This document shows, piece after piece, positions 1 to 9,523 of a stretch of 20,348 nucleotides of DNA (its first letter is position 1; each line of letters opens with the position of its first letter). Both the position numbers and the translations under genes were made by a program. A model generated the notes under the pieces. That model was not told the origin of the DNA. It searched no databases and saw only the letters and a list, made by a program, of their open reading frames with translations. This DNA is from an uncultured Caulobacter sp. (lineage in GTDB: Bacteria > Pseudomonadota > Alphaproteobacteria > Caulobacterales > Caulobacteraceae): contig CALALX010000132.1 in assembly GCA_937925635.1 (NCBI GenBank), forward strand, positions 1 to 20,348, given 5' to 3'.

Positions 1-48
1 TCGGGGCGCCGCGCGGGGTTCGCGCGATCTCGGTGTGGGCGGGTGAGG

Positions 49-106
49 CCGCGCGAGGCGGCGTCCCGACGGGTCTCGTGGGGAGGCGACACGAACCGCC
101 GCGCGG
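49..106 (-). terminator. possible hairpin downstream of recA
   Basis: Arms at 49-61 (CCGCGCGAGGCGG) and 96-106 (CCGCCGCGCGG) can pair over 11 bp with a 2-nt bulge. A second short pair, TCGTG/CACGA, is nested inside. The structure starts about 20 bases past the recA stop on the recA strand. It lacks a clear U-run, so it may be a weak or Rho-assisted terminator, or simply a chance GC-rich fold. No gene is seen in 1-126. Confidence 0.3.
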
Positions 107-126
107 ATCATGTCCCCGGCCCGGGG

Positions 127-1206
<1,080 letters not shown>

Positions 1207-1638
1207 GGGAATTCGCGTCCTTATTCCACGATTCTGGTCCCGCCCGCGTCAGCCCCGCCGGATTGCGGAAGCACGCCCTCGCCGAACGCAGGCATCATGT
1301 GCACGGTTTGTTCCGGTTCGCAATATGTTCTCATTCCGCCGCGCGCATTTTTCGCGAACAGGTTGTCCCGACTGTCTTCATCGCGTGGCCGCGGAGCGGC
1401 GGAAGCCGTTCCCGGTCAACGGATTGCGTGAACAGCCCGGCGGCGGGCTCCGGAATCCCGAGGGGCGTCGTCGCGCGGAACAAGCGGTCGTGGCCGGCTG
1501 GAACGGGCGTCATCCGGGGAGTCTGACACCGCCCGCGAGGGGGGACGGAATCGGGCCGGCGCGGCGGACCGGATGTCTCCGAAAGCGGCCGATTGTCCCG
1601 CCTTGTCCCGGAAGTATGTGTCCCGGGAGCCGCGCCCG
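1207..1638. other. 432-bp non-coding stretch upstream of recA
   Basis: No convincing gene is present. A 60-codon minus-strand reading frame at 1331-1513 lacks a ribosome site and any recognisable motif. The stretch holds the LexA box (1316-1330) and four GANTC sites at 1230-1234, 1453-1457, 1519-1523 and 1548-1552. It also holds a degenerate copy of a REP arm, GTATGTGTCCCG, at 1614-1625. The recA leader is therefore probably around 100 nt or longer. Confidence 0.6.
1316..1330 (-). promoter_or_regulatory. LexA (SOS) box of recA
   Basis: The sequence GTTCGCAATATGTTC (GAACATATTGCGAAC on the recA strand) exactly fits the alphaproteobacterial LexA consensus GTTC-N7-GTTC. It lies 110 bp upstream of the recA start. 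It is a direct repeat rather than the palindromic CTG-N10-CAG box of gammaproteobacteria. I could not assign a confident -35/-10 pair; TTGCGA on the minus strand overlaps the box and is the best -35 candidate. Confidence 0.85.
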
Positions 1639-1998
1639 CTACGTGTGCGCGGCCTGGAACCGTCGAACCACGAAACGGGGAGCCCCGTTTCGCAGGCGTG
1701 TCAGCAGCCGGCCGGCTTGAGGGTCGGCCTCAAGCGCGTCGGTCACGCGATCAATCACCTGCTGGAAGCGGGCTTCGCCTGTGACGTCCGACCCGAACTG
1801 GTCATCGAGGATCGACTGCACCAGTGCGCGCTTCAGTTGCCTCTCTGGCAAGCCCTCGCTCTGCGCCAACTCCCGAAGCGGATCGGCGCGGCCGGCGCTC
1901 GCTCCAGATCCGCCAGCGGCCGGTCTTCCGCGCGCGCGCTCCAGCAGGCGCTGGCGCAGAATCTCGGCGATGCGGTTGGCATTGGAAACGGGATCCAT
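1639..1998 (-). CDS. small hypothetical protein
   Basis: The 119-aa product is not one I recognise. It is charged and probably cytoplasmic, with no signal peptide or membrane segment. An N-terminal basic helix-like stretch (NANRIAEILRQRLLERARGR, residues 6-25) is followed by a Gly/Ala-rich linker. A C-terminal region of about 65 residues looks helical, with regularly spaced hydrophobics (RALVQSILDDQF, VIDRVTDALEAD). The regular residue pattern and lack of low-complexity artefacts make it more credible than the overlapping frames on both strands. The ATG at 1998 has only a poor ribosome site (TAAGCCGG). It sits between recA and the AT-rich exported protein, on the same strand as both. No function is proposed. 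Confidence 0.55.
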   Translation of the reverse strand: MDPVSNANRIAEILRQRLLERARGRPAAGGSGASAGRADPLRELAQSEGLPERQLKRALVQSILDDQFGSDVTGEARFQQVIDRVTDALEADPQAGRLLTRLRNGAPRFVVRRFQAAHT

Positions 1999-2041
1999 AG
2001 GACCGGCTTAGCGCTGTTTTGCGGCCTGGGCCATCGATCGC

Positions 2042-2061
2042 TGCTCCAGCAGGTTGGAGCA
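2042..2061 (-). terminator. hairpin between two minus-strand genes
   Basis: TGCTCCA (2042-2048) and TGGAGCA (2055-2061) form a perfect 7-bp stem with a 6-nt loop. It lies about 60 bases past the stop of the 2120-2503 gene and about 45 bases before the start of the 1639-1998 gene. No U-run follows on the minus strand, so it could be a weak terminator or a leader structure. Confidence 0.3.
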
Positions 2062-2119
2062 AAGTCCTGACCGGTTGTGGTTGTAGGTGCCGTCGTCAAC
2101 CTGACAGCGCCGCGCCACC

Positions 2120-2503
2120 CTAGCCTTTAGAGCATGTCCCCCGCAAAAGGACTAGAGATCCGTCTGTTTGAGTATCGATTTGAATATAGCTCATATCGTC
2201 AAGATCTATAACGGTCTTCCGAATATCTGTGGATTCTAAAGTTACGTCGTTCTGAGACATCTTGAAAATTGGAAATCTTCCAATTTTTCCACCGACCAGG
2301 TCTGTTTCGTATTCCATTCGACTGGGAATGAGGCGAAGCTTTACGTTGAATGCGCCCGTATCTTCGGGGTGGGTGCCCGTAAAAATGTACTCCCCAAAAG
2401 TTCTTTGGACCCGGCAAGTCAGCTGGAAATCTGCCGCTAGGCCCGATCCTGCAGTCGACAGAATGAAGACGCCTAAAGTAAAGCCTAAGATTTCTCGCTT
2501 CAT
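2120..2503 (-). CDS. small exported protein in an AT-rich island
   Basis: The 127-aa product begins with a classical Sec signal peptide: MKRE, then the hydrophobic core ILGFTLGVFILSTAGSGLA, with likely cleavage after SGLA before ADF. The mature part is about 103 residues, predicted beta-rich, with two cysteines (in QLTCRV and RGTCSKG) that could form one disulfide in the periplasm. I do not recognise the family. Base composition is strikingly unlike the surroundings: I counted about 38% G+C in 2161-2220 and 35% in 2221-2280, against roughly two thirds in the neighbouring genes. This suggests recent acquisition. It lies immediately next to the REP/transposase locus. The ribosome site is weak. 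The clean signal peptide supports it as real; its role is unknown. Confidence 0.75.
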   Translation of the reverse strand: MKREILGFTLGVFILSTAGSGLAADFQLTCRVQRTFGEYIFTGTHPEDTGAFNVKLRLIPSRMEYETDLVGGKIGRFPIFKMSQNDVTLESTDIRKTVIDLDDMSYIQIDTQTDGSLVLLRGTCSKG

Positions 2504-2656
2504 GAAAATCTACCGCATCTTTCTGCGTTCTACGAAAAAGTAGTTCTTATTCTTGGTCTGCGAGCCGGAGGTGTATGTTGATTCATAGATGGTGTCTCGG
2601 TTCAACATCCCCGGAAATCCGCCCGGCGCAGTCGCCGGCGCCCCAGTATAGGAAAC

Positions 2657-2668
2657 GGGGACACGTAC
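2657..2668 (+). repeat. REP half-site
   Basis: GGGGACACGTAC is identical to the left arm of the three complete REP palindromes in this window. It lies 28 bases upstream of REP copy 1 in the same orientation. A matching outward arm, ACGTCCCC (2723-2730), lies beyond copy 1, so the full palindrome is nested inside a second, more distant arm pair. Confidence 0.7.
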
Positions 2669-2684
2669 TTTTCATCTTCGGGAC

Positions 2685-2719
2685 GGGGACACGTACCGGC
2701 TTCGCCGGAACATGTCCCC
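2685..2719 (+). repeat. REP palindrome, copy 1
   Basis: This 35-nt imperfect palindrome has left arm GGGGACACGTACCGGC, loop TTC and right arm GCCGGAACATGTCCCC. The 16-bp stem has two mismatches. It is identical to copy 2 (3469-3503) and differs by one loop base from copy 3 (3636-3670). It lies upstream of the Y1 transposase at 2840-3433, the arrangement expected of a REP/RAYT locus. Confidence 0.9.
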
Positions 2720-2839
2720 GCCACGTCCCCGCCATGCGCCCGAGCCGCCCAGCCACTTCCGCATGTGGCGGGGGGTCGACACAATCAGAACGGTACGGGA
2801 ACGATGTGTGGCGCGCACAGGACATCGGAGGGCGCCCCA

Positions 2840-3433
2840 ATGGGCCGCAAAGCCCGCCTCGTCCTGCCGGGCTTTCCGCACCACGTGACCCAGCGCGGCA
2901 ACCGGCGGCAGGCGACCTTCCTGCGTCCGGAGGACTACCTCTTCTACCTGGCGCTGGCGGGCGAGGCCTTCGCCGAGGCCGGGGTCCAGGTGTGGAGCTG
3001 GTGTCTGATGCCCAACCACGTCCACCTGATCGCCACGCCGCACGACGAGGCCGGACTGGCGAAGGCGGTCGGGCTGACCCACCTGCGCTACACCCGGATG
3101 ATCAACGGGCGCGAGCGCTGGACCGGTTACCTGTGGCAGGGGCGGTTCGCGTCGTTTCCGATGGACGAGGACTATCTGCGCCAGTGCGTGCGCTATGTCG
3201 GGCTCAACCCCGTGCGGGCGGGGCTGGTCGGGCGGGCCGTCGACTGGCCGTGGTCCAGTGTGCGGGCCCACCTGGGCAGGGGGACCGATCCTCTGCTGAC
3301 GCCGGAACCGGTGTCGCGGCTGCTGGCGTGTGAGGGGCCGGATTTCTTCGACGTCGATCTGACTGAGGAAGCGCAACGCAGGCTGCGCAAGGCCTGCCGG
3401 AGCGGCCGGCCGCTGGGGCGGCCGAGTGGGTGA
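2840..3433 (+). CDS. REP-associated tyrosine transposase (RAYT, Y1/IS200-like), C-terminus frameshifted
   Basis: This is a single-strand DNA nuclease/transposase of the Y1 HUH family, of the kind that mobilises or maintains REP palindromes. The 197-aa product has the N-terminal motif GFPHHVTQRGNRRQ (11-24), the metal-binding HUH motif as NHVHLI (His60, His62), LWQGRF (98-103), and the block RYVGLNPVRAGLV (118-130) that carries the likely catalytic Tyr119. The ATG at 2840 is chosen because GGAGGG sits 7 nt upstream; an earlier in-frame ATG at 2765 adds unrelated residues. The reading frame ends abruptly at GRPLGRPSG. The other frame continues from 3418 as AAEWVKTLDRA and stops at 3451-3453, which is the kind of tail these proteins have. 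A lost G in the run at 3415-3418 would explain it. Complete REP palindromes flank it on both sides. Confidence 0.9.
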   Translation: MGRKARLVLPGFPHHVTQRGNRRQATFLRPEDYLFYLALAGEAFAEAGVQVWSWCLMPNHVHLIATPHDEAGLAKAVGLTHLRYTRMINGRERWTGYLWQGRFASFPMDEDYLRQCVRYVGLNPVRAGLVGRAVDWPWSSVRAHLGRGTDPLLTPEPVSRLLACEGPDFFDVDLTEEAQRRLRKACRSGRPLGRPSG

Positions 3434-3468
3434 AGACGCTGGATCGGGCGTGACCCGGCGCCCTTCGC

Positions 3469-3503
3469 GGGGACACGTACCGGCTTCGCCGGAACATGTC
3501 CCC
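3469..3503 (+). repeat. REP palindrome, copy 2
   Basis: The sequence is identical over 35 nt to copy 1 (2685-2719) and has the same orientation. It starts 35 bases after the transposase stop. Together with copy 1 it brackets the transposase. Confidence 0.9.
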
Positions 3504-3530
3504 GGTTCTACCGCCGGTACTGGATAAACC

Positions 3531-3635
3531 CTAGACGCGGCTCGCGCCGGCCGCATCGGCCGCGGCGTAGACCGCCTCGATCAGCGCCCGGCCGACGCCG
3601 CCCGCGCCGGCGTCAGGATCGGTTTGCAGGCTGCA
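3531..3635 (-). pseudogene. remnant of a GNAT acetyltransferase
   Basis: On the minus strand this stretch, lying between REP copies 2 and 3, reads TDPDAGAGG followed by GVGRALIEAVYAAADAAG and then ASRV and a stop. This is the acetyl-CoA-binding motif A of GNAT N-acetyltransferases (R/Q-x-x-G-x-G/A loop plus the following helix). The usual continuation after the SRV strand (YWLT and beyond) is absent, and upstream the frame runs into REP copy 3 and then icd. Only about 30 of the expected 150 or so residues remain, so it cannot be functional. The most economical reading is that a GNAT gene once lay downstream of icd and was broken up by REP insertion or deletion. Family assignment rests on this one motif. 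Confidence 0.55.
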
Positions 3636-3670
3636 GGGGACACGTACCGGCTGCGCCGGAACATGTCCCC
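3636..3670 (+). repeat. REP palindrome, copy 3
   Basis: This copy has the same 35-nt palindrome with one change in the apex (CTGCG instead of CTTCG). It ends six bases from the icd stop codon (3677-3679, minus strand). In the icd transcript it would form a stable stem-loop directly after the stop, where it could act as a terminator or protect the mRNA 3' end. Confidence 0.9.
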
Positions 3671-3676
3671 GTTCGC

Positions 3677-4891
3677 TTACGCCGCCATCGCGATCTTCAG
3701 GTTCTCGTCGATCTTGTCGAGGAAGCCTTCGGTGGTCAGCCAGCCCTGCTGGTCGCCGACCAGCAGCGCCAGGTCCTTGGTCATGAAGCCGGCCTCGACG
3801 GTGTCGATGCAGACCTTCTCCAGGGTGGCGGCGAACCTGGCCAGGTCGGCGTTGTCGTCGAGCTTGGCGCGGTGCGCCAGGCCGCGGGTCCAGGCGAAGA
3901 TCGAGGCGATCGAGTTCGTCGAGGTCGACTCGCCCTTCTGGTGCTGGCGGTAGTGGCGAGTGACGGTGCCGTGGGCGGCCTCGGCCTCCACCGTCTTGCC
4001 GTCCGGGGTCATCAGCACCGAGGTCATCAGGCCCAGCGAGCCGAAGCCCTGGGCCACGATGTCGCTCTGCACGTCGCCGTCGTAGTTCTTGCAGGCCCAG
4101 ACATAGCCGCCCGACCACTTCAGGGCCGAGGCGACCATGTCGTCAATGAGACGGTGCTCGTAGGTGCCGCCGAACGCGGCGAACTGGTCCTTGAATTCGG
4201 CGTCGAAGACCTCCTGGAAGATGTCCTTGAAGCGCCCGTCATAGGCCTTGAGGATGGTGTTCTTCGTCGACAGATAGACCGGGTACTTGCGGCTCAGGCC
4301 GTAGGCGAACGAGGCGCGGGCGAAGTCGCGGATCGACTCATCGAGGTTGTACATGCCCATGGCCACGCCCGAGGACGGGGCGTCGAACACCTCGTGCTCG
4401 ATGACCTTGCCGTCCTCGCCGACGAACTTGATCGACAGCTTGCCCTTGCCCGGGAACAGGAAGTCGGTGGCCTTGTACTGGTCGCCGAAGGCGTGGCGGC
4501 CGACGATGATCGGCTGGGTCCAGCCGGGCACCAGGCGGGGCACGTTCTGGCAGATGATCGGCTCACGGAAGATCACGCCGCCGAGGATGTTGCGGATGGT
4601 GCCGTTCGGCGACTTCCACATCTTCTTGAGGCCGAACTCCTCCACCCGGGCCTCGTCCGGCGTGATGGTCGCGCACTTTACGGCCACGCCGTGCTTCTTG
4701 GTCGCCTCGGCCGCGTCGATGGTCACCTGGTCGTTGGTGGCGTCGCGGTTCTCGACCGACAGGTCGTAGTAGTCGAGCTCGAGGTCGAGGTAGGGGAAGA
4801 TCAGCTTGTCCTTGATGAGCTTCCAGATGATGCGGGTCATCTCGTCGCCGTCCATGTCGACGACGGGATTGGCGACCTTGATCTTGGCCAT
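3677..4891 (-). CDS. icd: NADP-dependent isocitrate dehydrogenase
   Basis: This TCA-cycle enzyme oxidatively decarboxylates isocitrate to 2-oxoglutarate with NADP and Mg/Mn in the cytoplasm. The 404-aa length matches the homodimeric eukaryote-like (type II) form. Motifs include MDGDEMTRIIW (13-23), the substrate-binding SPNGTIRN (94-101), STKNTILKAYDGRF (208-221), YEHRLIDDMVA (244-254), the metal-binding NYDGDVQSD (269-277) with the GFGSLGLMTS signature, and EAAHGTVTRHY (304-314) in the cofactor region. The ATG at 4891 gives MAKIKVANP, the normal start of the family, and follows GGAG at 11-nt spacing; the longer upstream frame has no homologous character. It is divergent from the histidine kinase gene, sharing a 202-bp promoter region. 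The palindrome GGCTATAGCC at 4966-4975 could supply a -10 element. Confidence 0.98.
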   Translation of the reverse strand: MAKIKVANPVVDMDGDEMTRIIWKLIKDKLIFPYLDLELDYYDLSVENRDATNDQVTIDAAEATKKHGVAVKCATITPDEARVEEFGLKKMWKSPNGTIRNILGGVIFREPIICQNVPRLVPGWTQPIIVGRHAFGDQYKATDFLFPGKGKLSIKFVGEDGKVIEHEVFDAPSSGVAMGMYNLDESIRDFARASFAYGLSRKYPVYLSTKNTILKAYDGRFKDIFQEVFDAEFKDQFAAFGGTYEHRLIDDMVASALKWSGGYVWACKNYDGDVQSDIVAQGFGSLGLMTSVLMTPDGKTVEAEAAHGTVTRHYRQHQKGESTSTNSIASIFAWTRGLAHRAKLDDNADLARFAATLEKVCIDTVEAGFMTKDLALLVGDQQGWLTTEGFLDKIDENLKIAMAA

Positions 4892-5033
4892 GGGGGCGAA
4901 GTCTCCGTTGGAGCGCGCTCGGGCGCACGGCGCACAGGGCCGTACGGGGCGCGCGGGGCGGGGAGGGCTATAGCCTCTGACGATCGGAGGGAGAAGGCGG
5001 TTTCGTCGCGCTGGGCGGCCGCTTCTCGATATC

Positions 5034-5058
5034 AACGGCCTGTTCAGGGATGGCCGTT
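5034..5058. promoter_or_regulatory. inverted repeat upstream of the histidine kinase
   Basis: AACGGCC (5034-5040) and GGCCGTT (5052-5058) are perfect 7-bp inverted arms with an 11-nt spacer, 35 bp before the kinase start codon. The layout suits a dimeric repressor or activator site, or a leader hairpin. No regulator is identified. Confidence 0.35.
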
Positions 5059-5066
5059 AAGCCTGA

Positions 5067-5084
5067 TGGGCCAGGGGAGGCCCA
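5067..5084 (+). promoter_or_regulatory. hairpin enclosing the ribosome site of the histidine kinase
   Basis: TGGGCC (5067-5072) pairs perfectly with GGCCCA (5079-5084) around the loop AGGGGA. The Shine-Dalgarno-like AGGGGAGG (5073-5080) is thus split between loop and stem, about 13 nt before the ATG at 5094. Such a fold could dampen translation; this is inference from sequence alone. Confidence 0.35.
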
Positions 5085-5093
5085 GCCCACACC

Positions 5094-7586
<2,493 letters not shown>

Positions 7587-7598
7587 AGCCGGTCGATC

Positions 7599-8627
7599 CT
7601 AGCCCGCGGCCTTGACGATCACCCGCATGGCGTCCGCGATCGTCCGTTCCCGCGCGTCCTCGTCCTGCGGCGAGGCCGCGAGGAAGGCGACGACGGCGTA
7701 GCGGCGGCCGTCCTTGAGGGTGACGATCCCGACGTCGTTGGTGACCGCGGTCAGGCCCAGGTCCGTCGCCGACGTCCCGGTCTTGTGCGCCAGGCTCGCG
7801 CCGGCGGGCAGTCCCGCCTTGAGGCGGTTCGGCCCCGTGGTCGTGGCGGTCATGATGGCCAGCAGCCGGCGGGTCGAAGCCCGCGACAACAGCTCGCCGA
7901 CCGCCAACTTCCGGAGGAAGTTCAGCATGCCGACGGCCGTGGCGGTGTCGCGAGGGTCGGCCAGGTAGCGGGCCATGGCGGCGCGGCGGTCGGCCTCCGG
8001 GACCGCGTCCCGGGCCGCCCTGAACGCCGGCCAGTCCTTCCAGGCGATGCGGAACGAGGCCATGCCGTTGATCTCCGGCTGCAGTTCACGCTCGTAGCGA
8101 TCGATGCTGATCTCGCGGATGGACTTCGCGCGGAGCCAGGCCGTGACGGCGCCAGGACCGCCGATCCGTTTCAGCAGAACATCGGCCGCGGTGTTGTCGC
8201 TGCCGCCCACGGCGCGGACCAACAGGTCGCCGACCGTGTAGACCGTGACCTCCGGCCAGGCGTCGGCCACCGGGCTTAGCGGGGGTGAGATATCCTGTTC
8301 GGTGAGCGTGATCTGTTCGTTCAGGTCCAGCCGCCGGGCGTCGACCTCGGCCAGCACCGCCGCCCCGAGCGGCGCCTTGAACACGCTCTGCATCGGGAAG
8401 GCCTTGGAGCCGTTCCAGGCCCACATCTCGCCGCCTTCGAGGTTCTGTACGGCGACCTCGAGAATGCCCGGCTGGGCGCGGTCCGCGATGGCGGCGATCT
8501 CGGCGTCGAGGACGGCGGCGTCGAGTTCCGGGGAGCGGGCGCGGCTGCGCTGAGTCGACGGCTGGCAGGCGGCCAGCGCCGGGACCGGAGCGAGTGCGAT
8601 TAGGGTCAGGAGCGTGCGACGGCGCAT
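7599..8627 (-). CDS. class A beta-lactamase, lipoprotein, PER/VEB-like (A2) type
   Basis: This serine hydrolase opens beta-lactam rings in the periplasm. The 342-aa product starts MRRRTLLTLIALAPVPALAAC, a lipoprotein signal with lipobox LAAC (Cys21) and a possible twin-arginine start. Catalytic motifs are S81-V-F-K84 (SxxK), S143-D-N145 (SDN), Glu179 in DRYERELQ (the omega-loop general base, Ambler 166) and K282-T-G284. The QSVFKAPL segment and the block TTTGPNRLKAGLPAG before HKTGTS resemble the A2 subclass (PER, VEB, CfxA) rather than TEM. The residue equivalent to Asn170 is Gln. The ATG at 8627 is chosen because it begins a proper signal peptide; the longer frame does not. It is divergent from trmJ with a 53-bp gap. 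No AmpR-type regulator is adjacent. Actual substrate range cannot be judged from sequence. Confidence 0.95.
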   Translation of the reverse strand: MRRRTLLTLIALAPVPALAACQPSTQRSRARSPELDAAVLDAEIAAIADRAQPGILEVAVQNLEGGEMWAWNGSKAFPMQSVFKAPLGAAVLAEVDARRLDLNEQITLTEQDISPPLSPVADAWPEVTVYTVGDLLVRAVGGSDNTAADVLLKRIGGPGAVTAWLRAKSIREISIDRYERELQPEINGMASFRIAWKDWPAFRAARDAVPEADRRAAMARYLADPRDTATAVGMLNFLRKLAVGELLSRASTRRLLAIMTATTTGPNRLKAGLPAGASLAHKTGTSATDLGLTAVTNDVGIVTLKDGRRYAVVAFLAASPQDEDARERTIADAMRVIVKAAG

Positions 8628-8680
8628 GGCCCTACATACCGCCCTTTCACCTCGGCGCGAGAAGGGCTTATCAAGCCGGC

Positions 8681-9466
8681 ATGGAAACCACCCCACCCGT
8701 CATCATCCTCAACGAGCCGCAACTGGCGGAGAACATCGGCGCGGTGGCGCGGGTGATGGCCAACTTCGGCCTGTCGGAGCTCCGCCTCGTGCGGCCCCGC
8801 GACGGCTGGCCTCAGGACCGCGCCTGGGCCAGCGCTTCGGGTGCGACCTGGCCGCTGGACGGCGCCAGGGTCTATGAGCGGCTTGAGGCGGCGGTGGCCG
8901 ACCTGCGACTGGTCTACGCCACGACAGCGCGGCCGCGCGAGACCCAGCTGCCGGTCATCACCCCCCGGGCCGCGGCCGAGACCCTGCACGCGGCGGTCGC
9001 GCGCGGTCAGCGGGTCGGCATGCTGTTCGGCGGGGAGCGGGCGGGCCTGGAAACCGGCGACATCGCTCTCTGCCACGCCATCGTGACCATCCCTGTCGAC
9101 GAGCGGTTCCGGTCGCTCAACCTGGCCCAGGCCGTGGCCCTGAACGCCTACGAATGGCGGCTGGGCGTGGCCGACGCGCCGCGCGCGGCCTTCGCCCACA
9201 ATATCGACGAGCCGGCCGACATGGAGACCCTAGTGGGCCTCTACGAGCAGCTCGAGGGTCAGCTGGAGGAGGCCGGCTTCTTCCATCCGCCGGAGAAGAA
9301 GCCGTCAATGGTGCGCAATCTGCGGGTCGCGCTGGGCCGCGCCCGGTTGACCGACCAGGAGGTCCGCACCTGGCGCGGGGTGATCACCGCCCTGTCGAAA
9401 GGACGGGGCCGGGTGCTTGAGCGACTTGCGCGGGAAAAGTCGGACAAGGCGGCGAAGGGCGAGTAG
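8681..9466 (+). CDS. trmJ: TrmJ-type tRNA 2'-O-methyltransferase (SPOUT)
   Basis: This enzyme most likely methylates the 2'-OH of tRNA position 32 (Cm32/Um32) using S-adenosylmethionine. The 261-aa product has SpoU motif 1 as NEPQLAENIGAVARVMANFG (11-30), motif 2 around MLFGGERAGL (114-123), and motif 3 IPVDERFRSLNLAQAV (137-152), which forms the SAM-binding trefoil knot. The C-terminal extension with a helical MVRNLRVALGRARL segment is typical of TrmJ rather than TrmL or TrmH. The ATG at 8681 is preferred because homology begins just after it; the upstream frame reads through the divergent beta-lactamase promoter region. The next gene starts 118 bp downstream and probably has its own promoter. 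A different SpoU-family rRNA/tRNA target remains possible. Confidence 0.93.
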   Translation: METTPPVIILNEPQLAENIGAVARVMANFGLSELRLVRPRDGWPQDRAWASASGATWPLDGARVYERLEAAVADLRLVYATTARPRETQLPVITPRAAAETLHAAVARGQRVGMLFGGERAGLETGDIALCHAIVTIPVDERFRSLNLAQAVALNAYEWRLGVADAPRAAFAHNIDEPADMETLVGLYEQLEGQLEEAGFFHPPEKKPSMVRNLRVALGRARLTDQEVRTWRGVITALSKGRGRVLERLAREKSDKAAKGE

Positions 9467-9523
9467 GAGGTTCGGTTGGATTTCTGACCGGCGCGCGCTA
9501 CGCCGATCGACGTCGCGTGGCGA

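Larger units (their letters stand above)
2504..2839. other. 336-bp intergenic stretch: AT-rich edge plus REP array
   Basis: No gene is seen. The first ~75 bases continue the AT-rich composition of the exported-protein gene and then switch to GC-rich sequence around 2580-2610, which may mark an insertion boundary. From 2657 to 2730 the stretch holds a REP half-site, a complete REP palindrome and a further outward arm. The last 100 bases form the leader of the transposase, ending in the ribosome site GGAGGG at 2827-2832. Confidence 0.6.

Noticed and set aside
1331..1513. A 60-codon minus-strand frame upstream of recA
   Set aside because: It has no ribosome site and no recognisable protein features, and it ends right at the LexA box, where the recA promoter should lie.
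2131..2155. Possible rhizobial-type GAGCATG intergenic repeat at the end of the AT-rich gene
   Set aside because: Only a few bases match and no second arm is found nearby; the reading frame continues through it.
2640..3670. CRISPR array suggested by repeated 35-nt units
   Set aside because: The units are palindromes with irregular spacing (about 130 and 750 bases), only three in number, around a transposase and without cas genes; they fit REP elements.
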